Counted from the first letter of the stretch, positions 1-5,534 are shown. The stretch: 8,091 nt of DNA from Kingella oralis (GCA_905373195.1 CAJPSG010000031.1:1-8091); one strand, 5' to 3'. Notes: generated by a model not told the origin, from the letters alone. Program-made: numbers and translations.

Positions 1-483
1 GCGATGCCCGACTGCATGGCCGCCCTCCACCAAAGCAACCTTGCCGAAGCCATCCGCGACGCGCTGAAAAACAAACCCTTTTTCGGCATCTGCGTCGGCG
101 CGCAGCTATTGTTTGAACACAGCGAAGAAGGCGACACGCAAGGCTTGGGCTGGTTTTCAGGCTGCGTCAAACGCTTTGATGCCCAGCAAACCGATGCCCA
201 AGGCAACCGCCTCAAAGTCCCCCACATGGGCTGGAACAACGTCCACCAAACCCAAGCCCACCCTCTGTTTGCCCACATCCCGCAAGATGAACGCTTTTAC
301 TTTGTCCACAGCTATTATTTCGTCCCCACGCAGCCTGAAATCACCCTTGCCACCAGCCAATATCCGCAAGAATTCGCCTGCATCATCGGTAAAGATAACG
401 TTTTCGCCACCCAATTTCACACCGAAAAAAGCCACGAAGCAGGACTGCAACTGTTGCAAAATTTCCTACACTGGCAACCCTAA
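1..483 (+). CDS. hisH: Imidazole glycerol phosphate synthase, glutaminase subunit HisH (5' end missing)
   Basis: HisH hydrolyses glutamine and passes ammonia to HisF, which closes the imidazole ring to give IGP and AICAR in histidine synthesis (cytoplasm). The frame is open from base 1 (GCG, Ala) to TAA at 481-483, so the gene enters from the left; about 50 residues are missing against a usual length near 210. Counting from the internal Met at base 4, the class-I amidotransferase nucleophile is Cys30 in GICVGAQ, and the other triad residues are His139 and Glu141 in QFHTEKS. Most HisH proteins have QFHPEKS and GICLGMQ, so the Thr, Val and Ala are mild variants with the catalytic residues intact. 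Two DUS cores lie inside the gene (156-165 and 330-339). hisA follows after 74 bp. The ATG at 4 is internal, not the start. Confidence 0.93.
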   Translation, partial: AMPDCMAALHQSNLAEAIRDALKNKPFFGICVGAQLLFEHSEEGDTQGLGWFSGCVKRFDAQQTDAQGNRLKVPHMGWNNVHQTQAHPLFAHIPQDERFYFVHSYYFVPTQPEITLATSQYPQEFACIIGKDNVFATQFHTEKSHEAGLQLLQNFLHWQP

Positions 484-506
484 ACCCACAAAGACTTAAC
501 ACTCAA

Positions 507-544
507 CTATGTAAATTTGCTAAAATACAAAATAAATTACATAG
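507..544. promoter_or_regulatory. Inverted repeat and possible promoter between hisH and hisA
   Basis: CTATGTAA (507-514) and TTACATAG (537-544) form a perfect 8-bp inverted repeat; with one bulged A the stem extends by TTT/AAA. The AT-rich loop holds a TAAAAT hexamer (521-526) that could be a -10 box, with a poorly spaced TTAACA (496-501, 19-bp gap) as -35. This could be an operator over a hisA promoter or a weak hairpin after hisH. There is no T-tract, so a classical terminator is unlikely. hisA has no clear Shine-Dalgarno sequence. Confidence 0.3.
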
Positions 545-557
545 CTTAACTCAAATC

Positions 558-1301
558 ATGCAACTTATCCCCGCCATTGACCTCAAAAATGGGCAATGCG
601 TCCGCCTCAAACAAGGCTTAATGGAACAAGCCACCATCTTTTCAGACAGCCCCGCCCAAATGGCGCAGCACTGGCTGGAACAAGGCGCGCGCCGCTTGCA
701 TTTGGTGGATTTAAACGGCGCATTTGCAGGCGAGCCCAAAAACTTCCCCGCCATCGCCGAAATTCTCGCCGCCGTGTCCGCCCATATTCCCGTGCAACTG
801 GGCGGCGGCATCCGTGATTTAGCCACCATAGAGAAATACCTAAATCTCGGCTTAACCGATGTCATCATCGGCACAGCCGCCGTTAAAAATCCCCAATTTG
901 TGCGTGATGCCTGCCGCGAATTTGCAGGGCACATCATTGTAGGGCTGGATGCCAAAGACGGCATGGTTGCCATTGATGGCTGGGCAACCGTAACCGAACA
1001 CCGCGTCGCCGATTTGAGCCAGCAATTTGAACACGACGGCGTAAACAGCATTATCTACACCGACATCGGCAGAGACGGCATGATGAGCGGCGTAAACATT
1101 GAAGCCACCGTCAATCTTGCCCGCGCGGTCAATATTCCCATCATCGCCTCGGGCGGCTTAACCAATTTGGACGATGTACGCGCACTTTGCGCCGTGCAAC
1201 ACGAAGGCATCGCAGGCGTGATTACAGGGCGTGCCATATATGAAGGTACCATTCAATTCAACCAAGCGCAACAGCTTGCCGACTCCTTAACGGCAGCCTG
1301 A
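558..1301 (+). CDS. hisA: Phosphoribosylformimino-5-aminoimidazole carboxamide ribotide isomerase HisA
   Basis: HisA performs the Amadori rearrangement of ProFAR to PRFAR, the step before HisHF. The 247-residue protein has the normal family length and a complete (beta/alpha)8 barrel. The general base is Asp8 (PAIDLKNG) and the likely general acid is Asp131 in VGLDAKDG. The phosphate-binding turns are LGGGIRD (81-87) and ASGGLTN (197-203), with GRDG (171-174) and ITGRAIYEG (222-230). The ATG at 558 gives the canonical N-terminus MQLIPAID although the ribosome-binding site is poor. The stop codon TGA (1299-1301) lies inside a DUS (1291-1302). hisH-hisA order is common in Neisseriaceae, but the next gene is not hisF, so the cluster ends or is interrupted here. 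Confidence 0.97.
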   Translation: MQLIPAIDLKNGQCVRLKQGLMEQATIFSDSPAQMAQHWLEQGARRLHLVDLNGAFAGEPKNFPAIAEILAAVSAHIPVQLGGGIRDLATIEKYLNLGLTDVIIGTAAVKNPQFVRDACREFAGHIIVGLDAKDGMVAIDGWATVTEHRVADLSQQFEHDGVNSIIYTDIGRDGMMSGVNIEATVNLARAVNIPIIASGGLTNLDDVRALCAVQHEGIAGVITGRAIYEGTIQFNQAQQLADSLTAA

Positions 1302-1347
1302 AACGCGGATTAAAGATTTCTGAATAAATATAAAAAAGGAAACAATT

Positions 1348-1698
1348 ATGTACGGTTCATTTTTGCTGATTGCGTTTATTTTAGGTTTTTGGTGCATTTG
1401 GTCTGCCAACCGTGATGTCAATTCATTGGGCGAAGCGTTGGGCTTTACCGTGTTGGCGATGGTCATCAAAGCAACAATGGAATGGAGCGGAATGCCCGAT
1501 TTTGATGCTCAGCTTTTAACCACTTGGGGCATTTTGTATTTGTTTACGGTGGCTGTACTGGAAGTGGTTGACCGCTTTTCCGAAAGCATGGGGATGAACA
1601 TGGGCATCGCGCTAGTGGGCTCGGCAGGCTGGTTTTTCTTGGCGAAATATTTGTTTAGCGAAGCGGGCATCGCCAAAGTGGCAAGCTGGGTGGGCTAA
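1348..1698 (+). CDS. Small four-helix membrane protein, function unknown
   Basis: A 116-residue very hydrophobic protein that I do not recognise. Likely transmembrane segments are about residues 2-19, 28-43, 55-74 and 83-102, with a charged NRD turn after the first helix and DRFSES after the third. There is no cleavable signal peptide or enzyme motif. The start is well supported by AAGGA (1336-1340), 7 nt before the ATG. It lies 46 bp after hisA with no terminator between, so co-transcription is possible; a terminator at 1888-1930 ends the unit. A DUS begins 2 nt after the stop. Presumably an inner-membrane protein; no function can be assigned from sequence. Confidence 0.75.
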   Translation: MYGSFLLIAFILGFWCIWSANRDVNSLGEALGFTVLAMVIKATMEWSGMPDFDAQLLTTWGILYLFTVAVLEVVDRFSESMGMNMGIALVGSAGWFFLAKYLFSEAGIAKVASWVG

Positions 1699-1717
1699 TC
1701 GGCAGCCTGAAAATTAA

Positions 1718-1877
1718 GAACCTGTATTCACTATTTCCATAGACATCTTTTATGCCCTAAAAACGTGGCTACTGCGTTAAAAATGCTCGCAAGGTGTCCA
1801 ACCTTGCTGCGCTTTTTGCCTTGTATCCGCGCTTTTATTTCATAAAATCTGCCTATGGAAATAGTGAATACAGGTTC
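1718..1877. mobile_element. 160-bp MITE-like element with perfect terminal inverted repeats
   Basis: The ends 1718-1742 and 1853-1877 are perfect 25-bp inverted repeats, opening GAACCTGTATTC and closing GAATACAGGTTC. The symmetry continues imperfectly to about 1754 and 1841 (roughly 35 of 38 positions). TAA flanks both ends (1715-1717 and 1878-1880), consistent with a 3-bp target duplication. The interior has a GCAAGGT/ACCTTGC hairpin (1789-1807) and no usable ORF. It lies between the 116-residue membrane protein and that gene's terminator. The structure fits a non-autonomous element moved by a transposase elsewhere; TNA duplications are known in part of the IS5 family, but that link is inference. 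It is not a Correia element, whose ends differ. Confidence 0.75.
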
Positions 1878-1887
1878 TAAACGTGAG

Positions 1888-1930
1888 AACACCGTTATTC
1901 TGGTTGATGGGAATAACGGTGTTTTTGTTT
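1888..1930 (+). terminator. Rho-independent terminator
   Basis: AACACCGTTATTC (1888-1900) pairs perfectly with GAATAACGGTGTT (1911-1923) as a 13-bp stem with a 10-nt loop, followed by TTTGTTTTG. It would end transcription from hisA and/or the small membrane protein gene. The MITE-like element lies between that gene and this terminator. Confidence 0.8.
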
Positions 1931-1939
1931 TGTGGGGTG

Positions 1940-1992
1940 GTTTCAGGCTGCCTTATGGTTCTTATGGTTCAACAAGAAAGGCAGCCTGAAAC
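1940..1992. repeat. Inverted pair of DNA uptake sequences (DUS hairpin)
   Basis: Two full 12-mer DUS in opposite orientation (1942-1953 and 1979-1990) make a 15-bp perfect stem, 1940-1954 with 1978-1992. The 23-nt loop contains part of a tandem duplication of CTTATGGTT (1952-1960, 1961-1969). Inverted DUS pairs often act as terminators in Neisseriaceae, but this one has no T-tract and follows a good terminator, so its role may only be DNA uptake. Confidence 0.8.
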
Positions 1993-2012
1993 GCAGTTCA
2001 ACGCAGCTATGC

Positions 2013-2024
2013 AGGCAGCCTGAA
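2013..2024 (+). repeat. DNA uptake sequence AGGCAGCCTGAA at the autotransporter fragment boundary
   Basis: A full match to the resident DUS dialect. Autotransporter-like sequence starts at or just after its last base (Lys-Thr-Gly-Asn-Thr-Thr), so the uptake sequence marks the break point of the truncated gene. Confidence 0.85.
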
Positions 2025-2481
2025 AACCGGCAATACCACCGTGAACAACAACGGCCTGACCATCAACAACGGCTCGAGCGTGACCAACAACGGTATTGAC
2101 GCAGGCAACAAGCAGATTACCCATGTTGCGGACGGTACCAACCCCAACGATGCCGTGAACGTGCGCCAACTGCAGGCTGCCGTGGCAGGCAGCACCGCCA
2201 ACCAAAACCAGATTAACCAGCTCGGCCAGCGTATCGGCAAATTGGAAGACAACAGCAACGCCGGCATTGCAGGCGGTATCGCGCAAAGCTCCATTCCGCA
2301 AGTGATCCGCACCGGCGCATCCGGCATCGGTATCGGCACAGGCTACTACGGCGGCCAGTCTGCGATTACCGTGGGCGCATCGGCCATCAGCGACGGCGGC
2401 AACTGGATTGTGAAAGGCTCGTTCTCTGTCAATTCCCAAGGCCGCACCGGCGTTGGCGCGGGCGCGCTGTATCAGTGGTAA
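2023..2481 (+). pseudogene. 3' fragment of a YadA-type trimeric autotransporter adhesin (anchor domain only)
   Basis: The frame encodes the end of a stalk and a complete C-terminal anchor of the YadA family (type Vc secretion). Visible parts are a repeat-like segment [20 protein letters not shown], the neck motif DAVNVRQLQ, a short coiled coil ([15 protein letters not shown]) and four predicted membrane beta strands ending in the aromatic YQW, as outer-membrane proteins do. Intact proteins have a signal peptide and a passenger of hundreds to thousands of residues; neither is present. In frame, a stop lies at 1987-1989 and homology begins right after the DUS at 2013-2024. The first possible start, GTG at 2041, has no ribosome-binding site. 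I therefore call it a remnant or silent cassette, not an expressed adhesin. A king3-type DUS terminator follows the stop. Confidence 0.8.
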
Positions 2482-2507
2482 TCCCGCAGTCAGTTTGTTG
2501 AGGCTTA

Positions 2508-2550
2508 AAAAGCAGCCTGCACTTTGGAAAATGAAGTGCAGGCTGCTTTT
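2508..2550 (+). terminator. DUS-containing terminator, AAGCAGCCTGCA dialect
   Basis: AAAAGCAGCCTGCACTT (2508-2524) pairs perfectly over 17 bp with 2534-2550 around a 9-nt loop and ends in TTTT; the A-tract on the other side would let it work in both directions. Each arm holds AAGCAGCCTGCA (2510-2521, and inverted at 2537-2548), the uptake-sequence dialect described as king3DUS, unlike the AGGCAGCCTGAA used elsewhere in the window. Confidence 0.85.
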
Positions 2551-2560
2551 CGATGCTCAT

Positions 2561-2590
2561 TTGACAACAAATCACCATGTTACATAAACT
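2561..2590 (+). promoter_or_regulatory. Predicted promoter of the marR-like gene
   Basis: A perfect -35 TTGACA (2561-2566) is followed after 18 bp by TAAACT (2585-2590); CATAAA at 2583-2588 with a 16-bp spacer is the alternative -10. The start codon is about 28 bp further on, and the palindrome at 2593-2609 lies at the expected transcription start. Confidence 0.6.
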
Positions 2591-2592
2591 TA

Positions 2593-2609
2593 TTTCTATT
2601 TTATAGAAA
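2593..2609. promoter_or_regulatory. Candidate MarR operator (17-bp perfect palindrome)
   Basis: TTTCTAT-TTT-ATAGAAA is a perfect 7+3+7 inverted repeat just after the -10 and overlapping the Shine-Dalgarno region (GAAAGG 2606-2611). MarR dimers typically bind 16-20 bp palindromes of this type over their own promoter, so autorepression is likely. The half-site TTTCTAT recurs inside the promoter of the next gene (3115-3121). Confidence 0.55.
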
Positions 2610-2618
2610 GGCGCAACC

Positions 2619-3059
2619 ATGACCCAACCCAGCGAACACCTTACCGCCGTTACACTCAACATATTCAGATTAAATGGGATTTTGTACGAATGGGGCAACC
2701 GTTTTGCCGCCCCTTTGGGTTTGAACACTTCGCGTTGGCAGGTGCTGGGGGCGGTGTTGCTTTCGGAAACGCCGCCCACCGTGCCGCAGATTGCCGAAAA
2801 AATGGGCATTACCCGCCAGGGCGCGTTAAAGCAGGTCAATGTCCTGATAGAAGAAGGCCTGCTCGCCGCCCAGCCGAATCCGGCACACCAGCGTGCGCAA
2901 CTTTATGTTTTAACCGAAAAAGGTCAGAAAGTTGCGCGGCAGATTCGTGCACATTGGCGCGCCCATGCGGAGAAAATTGCCGAACAGTTTCATCCTGATG
3001 ATTTGGCCGCCGCGGCACGGGTATTGGCGCAACTCGGCCAGTTTTATCAGGATAAATAG
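2619..3059 (+). CDS. MarR-family winged-helix transcriptional regulator
   Basis: A 146-residue cytoplasmic DNA-binding protein of normal MarR length. Residues 9-32 form the N-terminal dimerisation helix. The winged helix-turn-helix spans about 54-99: TVPQIAEKMGITRQGALKQV holds the helix-turn-helix with recognition helix at 65-78, and residues 86-99 (hairpin with NPAHQRAQLYVLT) form the wing, a strong family signature. Residues 104-145 form the C-terminal dimer helices. No Cys is present, so redox sensing of the OhrR type is unlikely and the ligand is unknown. Start: GAAAGG lies 7 nt before the ATG. It has its own promoter and a palindromic operator, and the DUF2269-like gene follows 108 bp downstream with a similar promoter, which suggests that gene is its target. 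Confidence 0.9.
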   Translation: MTQPSEHLTAVTLNIFRLNGILYEWGNRFAAPLGLNTSRWQVLGAVLLSETPPTVPQIAEKMGITRQGALKQVNVLIEEGLLAAQPNPAHQRAQLYVLTEKGQKVARQIRAHWRAHAEKIAEQFHPDDLAAAARVLAQLGQFYQDK

Positions 3060-3103
3060 CGCAAAGAATCGGCTTAGCACATAAAGAAATTTATATCCAT
3101 AAA

Positions 3104-3132
3104 TTGACAACTATTTTCTATATAGGTAAACT
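3104..3132 (+). promoter_or_regulatory. Predicted promoter of the DUF2269-like gene with an operator-like site
   Basis: TTGACA (3104-3109), a 17-bp spacer and TAAACT (3127-3132) make a good sigma-70 promoter. Between the boxes, CTATATAG (3118-3125) is a perfect palindrome and TTTCTAT (3115-3121) repeats the half-site of the marR palindrome, so the same regulator may bind here. The -35 and -10 hexamers are identical to those proposed upstream of the marR-like gene. Confidence 0.6.
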
Positions 3133-3167
3133 AGTTTCTTTATTGAAAGACTGATAAGGAAACTGAG

Positions 3168-3665
3168 ATGAACCGAAACATTTACCGTTTGCTCAAAATA
3201 CTGCATTTAATCGGCCTGTCCCTGTTTTTGGGTTCGATTTTCGGCCATATTGTTGCCTCTGTGCTGGGCGGTGCGCCGCAAGCGGGTAATGAGGCGGCAT
3301 TTCTGGCTTCGCGCGTGCATATTACGGCGGCCACGCGCTATCTGACGATGCCTGGACTGCTGCTGACACTGGCAACGGGCGTGGGGATGTGGTTGCAGTC
3401 ATGGTCGCTGAAACGCGATGTTTGGCTGCGTGTCCACGTGTTTGCCGCGGTGCTGATTGCCCTGTTGGCATTTTTTGTGATTGTGCCTGCGGGCAGCGAA
3501 ATGTTGCGGTTGGCGCAGCAGGGCGTGGCGGAATATGCAGGGCAAATCAAGGCGGCGCACAAGGTGGAAGATATGGTCGGCGCGGCCAATATCCTGCTGG
3601 CGGTGCTGGCGACGGCCTTGGGTGTGGTTAAGCCGAAATGGGGGAAAAGGCAGCATGAGAAATAG
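3168..3665 (+). CDS. DUF2269-like four-helix integral membrane protein
   Basis: A 165-residue inner-membrane protein with four predicted helices: about 7-32, 58-77, 86-107 and 136-155. The opening LLKILHLIGLSLFLGS resembles the DUF2269 family and the related CopD-like fold, in which a His in the first helix is conserved. His13, His27, His51 and His90 could be haem or metal ligands, but this is inference and no substrate is known. The start is supported by AAGGA (3156-3160), 7 nt upstream. The tail after residue 155 is very basic (KPKWGKRQHEK), which places it in the cytoplasm. The gene follows the MarR-type regulator, has its own promoter, and runs straight into a king3-type DUS terminator. 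No enzyme motif was found. Confidence 0.75.
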   Translation: MNRNIYRLLKILHLIGLSLFLGSIFGHIVASVLGGAPQAGNEAAFLASRVHITAATRYLTMPGLLLTLATGVGMWLQSWSLKRDVWLRVHVFAAVLIALLAFFVIVPAGSEMLRLAQQGVAEYAGQIKAAHKVEDMVGAANILLAVLATALGVVKPKWGKRQHEK

Positions 3666-3667
3666 AA

Positions 3668-3711
3668 AAAAGCAGCCTGCACTTGGAAAATTCAAAGTGC
3701 AGGCTGCTTTT
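3668..3711 (+). terminator. DUS-containing terminator, AAGCAGCCTGCA dialect
   Basis: The same 17-bp arm as at 2508 (3668-3684) pairs with 3695-3711 around a 10-nt loop, starting 3 nt after the preceding stop codon and ending in TTTT. The arms are identical to those of the 2508-2550 terminator while the loops differ. Together the two bracket the marR-like and DUF2269-like genes. Confidence 0.85.
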
Positions 3712-3767
3712 CCATTGCCGCGGCCATGGTATTTGCCTTGAAAAAACATCCGAAATAGTAAAGGGGC

Positions 3768-3984
3768 GTAGGGTGTGTGGCTTTGCCACGACCATTTAAA
3801 TATCGCGGTGGTGTCCTAAAAACTGCTTGTTTTTTAGTAATTTAAATTAGCCAAATTCCGCTGTTTTAACAGGAAATTTTGTACGATAGAAATATCGTTA
3901 TTGGCTTGACGTTTTATGTCAGCATACTTTTTAGGACACCACCAATATCGCTAAACGGTGCGTGAGCAAGCTCACACACCCTAC
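3768..3984. repeat. REP-like palindromic repeat split by a MITE
   Basis: The left arm, starting GTAGGGTGTGTGGC (3768-3798), and the right arm, ending CTCACACACCCTAC (3952-3984), are imperfect inverted copies. Each is also a hairpin: GTGGC-TTT-GCCAC at 3777-3789, and 3957-3967 with 3970-3980 (10 of 11 pairs). Without the insert and one duplicated AATATCGC, the two arms would form one palindrome of about 80 bp. The structure resembles REP-type extragenic palindromes. No gene was found in the 440 bp from 3666 to 4105. Confidence 0.65.
3807..3943. mobile_element. 137-bp MITE with 16-bp inverted repeats and 8-bp target duplication
   Basis: Perfect 16-bp terminal repeats GGTGGTGTCCTAAAAA (3807-3822) and its complement (3928-3943) are flanked by the direct repeat AATATCGC (3799-3806 and 3944-3951). 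Ends starting GG with TGTCCTA and an 8-bp AT-rich duplication fit the IS1595 family (IS1016-type), which occurs in Neisseriaceae and Pasteurellaceae; a transposase of that group is the probable mobiliser (inference). There is no coding capacity. The interior folds: AGCCAA/TTGGCT (3849-3854, 3901-3906) encloses hairpins at 3861-3872 and 3884-3897. It sits in the middle of a REP-like palindrome. Confidence 0.85.
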
Positions 3985-4060
3985 ACACATTGAATTAGAT
4001 ATTTCTTGATTGATTTCACTATAAACCGCTTACCCCTATTAACACAGGGCGCAAACCCAT

Positions 4061-4072
4061 TTCAGGCTGCCT
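4061..4072 (-). repeat. DNA uptake sequence, resident dialect
   Basis: TTCAGGCTGCCT, the complement of AGGCAGCCTGAA, just downstream of rpe. It is the first resident-type DUS after a gap of about 2 kb. No convincing hairpin terminator for rpe was seen around it. Confidence 0.85.
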
Positions 4073-4105
4073 TTATCGCTTGGCATCGCTTAACACAGCA
4101 ACGCG

Positions 4106-4780
4106 CTACGCTTTCGCCAACTCCGAGCGCATCGCCATAATCACGCCTGCATAATCATCCGCATCAAAAATCGCCGAACCCGCCACAAATGTGTCCGCGC
4201 CTGCGGCAGCGGCGGCGGCGATGTTGTCCACTTTAATGCCGCCGTCCACTTCTAGGCGGATGTGTCGCCCGCTGCGTTGCTCGTAGGCATCCAGCAGGGC
4301 GCGGGTTTGGCGCAGTTTTTCCAGCGTGTGCGGGATAAATTTTTGCCCGCCAAAACCAGGGTTCACCGACATCAGCAACACCATATCCAGCCTGTCTAAC
4401 ACGTTTTCCAGCACAGAAACCGATGTGGCGGGGTTCAACACCAAGCCTGCTTGTTTGCCCGCGTCTTGAATCAGCGATAGGCTGCGGTCAATGTGGCGGC
4501 TGGCTTCGGGGTGGAAGGTTATGATGTCTGCGCCGGCTTTGATAAACGCGCCAATCATGTCGTCCACGGGTTCAATCATCAGGTGAACATCTATCGGCGC
4601 GCTGGTGTGCGGGCGCAGCGCAGCGCAAATCATCGGACCGAAAGTGAGGTTGGGCACATAGTGGTTGTCCATCACATCAAAGTGAATCATGTCTGCGCCG
4701 GCGGCGACCACGTTGCGCACTTCTTCGCCCAAGCGGGCAAAATCGGCGGAAAGAATGCTGGGGGCGATGCGGTATTTCAT
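4106..4780 (-). CDS. rpe: Ribulose-phosphate 3-epimerase
   Basis: Rpe interconverts D-ribulose 5-phosphate and D-xylulose 5-phosphate in the pentose phosphate pathway (cytoplasm). The start is set at 4780, giving [14 protein letters not shown] and 224 residues, the normal length, with AAGGA 6 nt upstream; an ATG at 4804 would add eight non-conserved residues. All metal and catalytic ligands of the TIM barrel are present: His33 and Asp35 (IHFDVMD), His66 (DVHLMIE) and Asp179 (EVDGGI). Ser8 and the phosphate-binding segments NPGFGGQ (140-146) and AGSAIF (200-205) are also intact. An extended -10, TGCTAAAAT, on the minus strand (4817-4825) could drive it; a TGCAA/TTGCA repeat (4805-4816) lies in its leader. 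The upstream neighbour is divergent and unrelated in function. Confidence 0.97.
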   Translation of the reverse strand: MKYRIAPSILSADFARLGEEVRNVVAAGADMIHFDVMDNHYVPNLTFGPMICAALRPHTSAPIDVHLMIEPVDDMIGAFIKAGADIITFHPEASRHIDRSLSLIQDAGKQAGLVLNPATSVSVLENVLDRLDMVLLMSVNPGFGGQKFIPHTLEKLRQTRALLDAYEQRSGRHIRLEVDGGIKVDNIAAAAAAGADTFVAGSAIFDADDYAGVIMAMRSELAKA

Positions 4781-4836
4781 GGCGTGTCCTTTGAATACAA
4801 ACAATGCAATGTTGCAATTTTAGCACCCCATCGGTT

Positions 4837-4848
4837 TTCAGGCTGCCT
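4837..4848 (-). repeat. DNA uptake sequence between divergent genes
   Basis: TTCAGGCTGCCT, a full DUS on the minus strand, placed just upstream of the -35 box of the outer-membrane protein gene and upstream of the extended -10 proposed for rpe. It is single, so no hairpin is formed. Confidence 0.85.
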
Positions 4849-4853
4849 CAATT

Positions 4854-4882
4854 TTGACAAACCCCATCGCCTGCATTATTCT
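4854..4882 (+). promoter_or_regulatory. Predicted promoter of the outer-membrane protein gene
   Basis: TTGACA (4854-4859), 17-bp spacer, TATTCT (4877-4882). The implied leader is about 58 nt, ending in a strong ribosome-binding site AGGAG (4934-4938). This fits an abundantly made outer-membrane protein. Confidence 0.65.
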
Positions 4883-4946
4883 GTTGCGCGTTCATGTTTT
4901 GGCATGGAAATGCTTTTATTTTTCATCTGTTTTAGGAGAACATATC

Positions 4947-5519
4947 ATGAAAAAACAACTGGCTGTCGCGCTGCTTGCGTTCGTTTCCGCTGCTGCTATG
5001 GCGGATAATTTTGTGGGCCCTGCCGTTGGCTTGGACACAGGTGTAACCAAATTTAAAGCCAAAGACGAAGTAACCACCAATGGCAAAAATATGTCTGATA
5101 CCAATTTGTCGGGGTCTTATGGTTTCGCTTATGGCGACACGCCGCTGGTGGGGATGGTGGAAGGAAAAGTGAAATTAGGTTCAAGCAAAGCCTTCGTTTT
5201 TGATGACGAAGGCGGCGATATCAAGCAAAAAAACGGATACAGCTTGGGCTACCAACAAGGCTTCAAAGTAACCAACGATTTTATGCCTTATGTGGGCGTG
5301 CATTACCAACACGCAAAATTTAAAGACACCGAAGACGGCGAAACAGATAGAGCCAACGGCTTTGGCGTAAGCGTAGGCGCAAAATATCAAGTGATGCCCA
5401 ATGTGGAGCTGAATGCGGAATACCGCAACACACACCTTCGCACCAAAAAAGACGATTTTGGCGACCGCGTCCGCTTGCGCGGCAACACATTTAGCGTGGG
5501 CTCCGCCTACCGTTTCTAA
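4947..5519 (+). CDS. Small outer-membrane beta-barrel protein (porin-like)
   Basis: A 190-residue precursor. The start at 4947 (AGGAG, 8 nt spacing) gives a textbook signal peptide, MKKQLAVALLAFVSAAAMA, cleaved before Asp20; a longer frame from 4854 would bury it and run through the promoter. The mature part of 171 residues alternates polar and hydrophobic residues in about eight strands, such as PLVGMVEGKVKLG, FMPYVGVHYQHAKF, GFGVSVGAKYQV and VELNAEYRNTHL, and ends in NTFSVGSAYRF with a C-terminal Phe, the BAM recognition signal. Loops are rich in Lys, Asp and Glu. This matches the eight-stranded OMP_b-brl group (OmpA-barrel, NspA or Opa type), but I cannot name the gene. It is monocistronic, with its own promoter and terminator. 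Confidence 0.85.
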   Translation: MKKQLAVALLAFVSAAAMADNFVGPAVGLDTGVTKFKAKDEVTTNGKNMSDTNLSGSYGFAYGDTPLVGMVEGKVKLGSSKAFVFDDEGGDIKQKNGYSLGYQQGFKVTNDFMPYVGVHYQHAKFKDTEDGETDRANGFGVSVGAKYQVMPNVELNAEYRNTHLRTKKDDFGDRVRLRGNTFSVGSAYRF

Positions 5520-5534
5520 TTCCCCCGCTTTACT

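Noticed and set aside
1718..1877. Correia (NEMIS) element
   Set aside because: The size is similar, but the terminal repeats do not match the Correia ends starting TATAGTG, and the flanking duplication is TAA, not TA alone within such ends.
2041..2043. GTG as a real start of the autotransporter fragment
   Set aside because: There is no ribosome-binding site or signal peptide, and the family repeat continues in frame upstream of it.
1969..2439. 156-codon minus-strand ORF over the autotransporter fragment
   Set aside because: The plus frame has clear YadA anchor motifs; the minus ORF is low-complexity Ala, Val and Cys sequence without family features.
3768..3984. CRISPR-like repeat array
   Set aside because: There are only two arms in inverted, not direct, orientation, with no regular spacers; the structure is explained by a MITE in a palindrome.
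4781..4804. Longer rpe start at 4804
   Set aside because: It adds eight non-conserved residues and covers the AAGGA site that fits the 4780 start.
4805..4816. TGCAA/TTGCA palindrome in the rpe leader as a defined operator
   Set aside because: Only 5-bp arms, with no second site and no known regulator; too short to call beyond a note in the rpe entry.
4854..4946. Upstream extension of the outer-membrane protein (start at 4854)
   Set aside because: It would translate through the TTGACA/TATTCT promoter and bury the signal peptide; the 4947 ATG has a strong ribosome-binding site.
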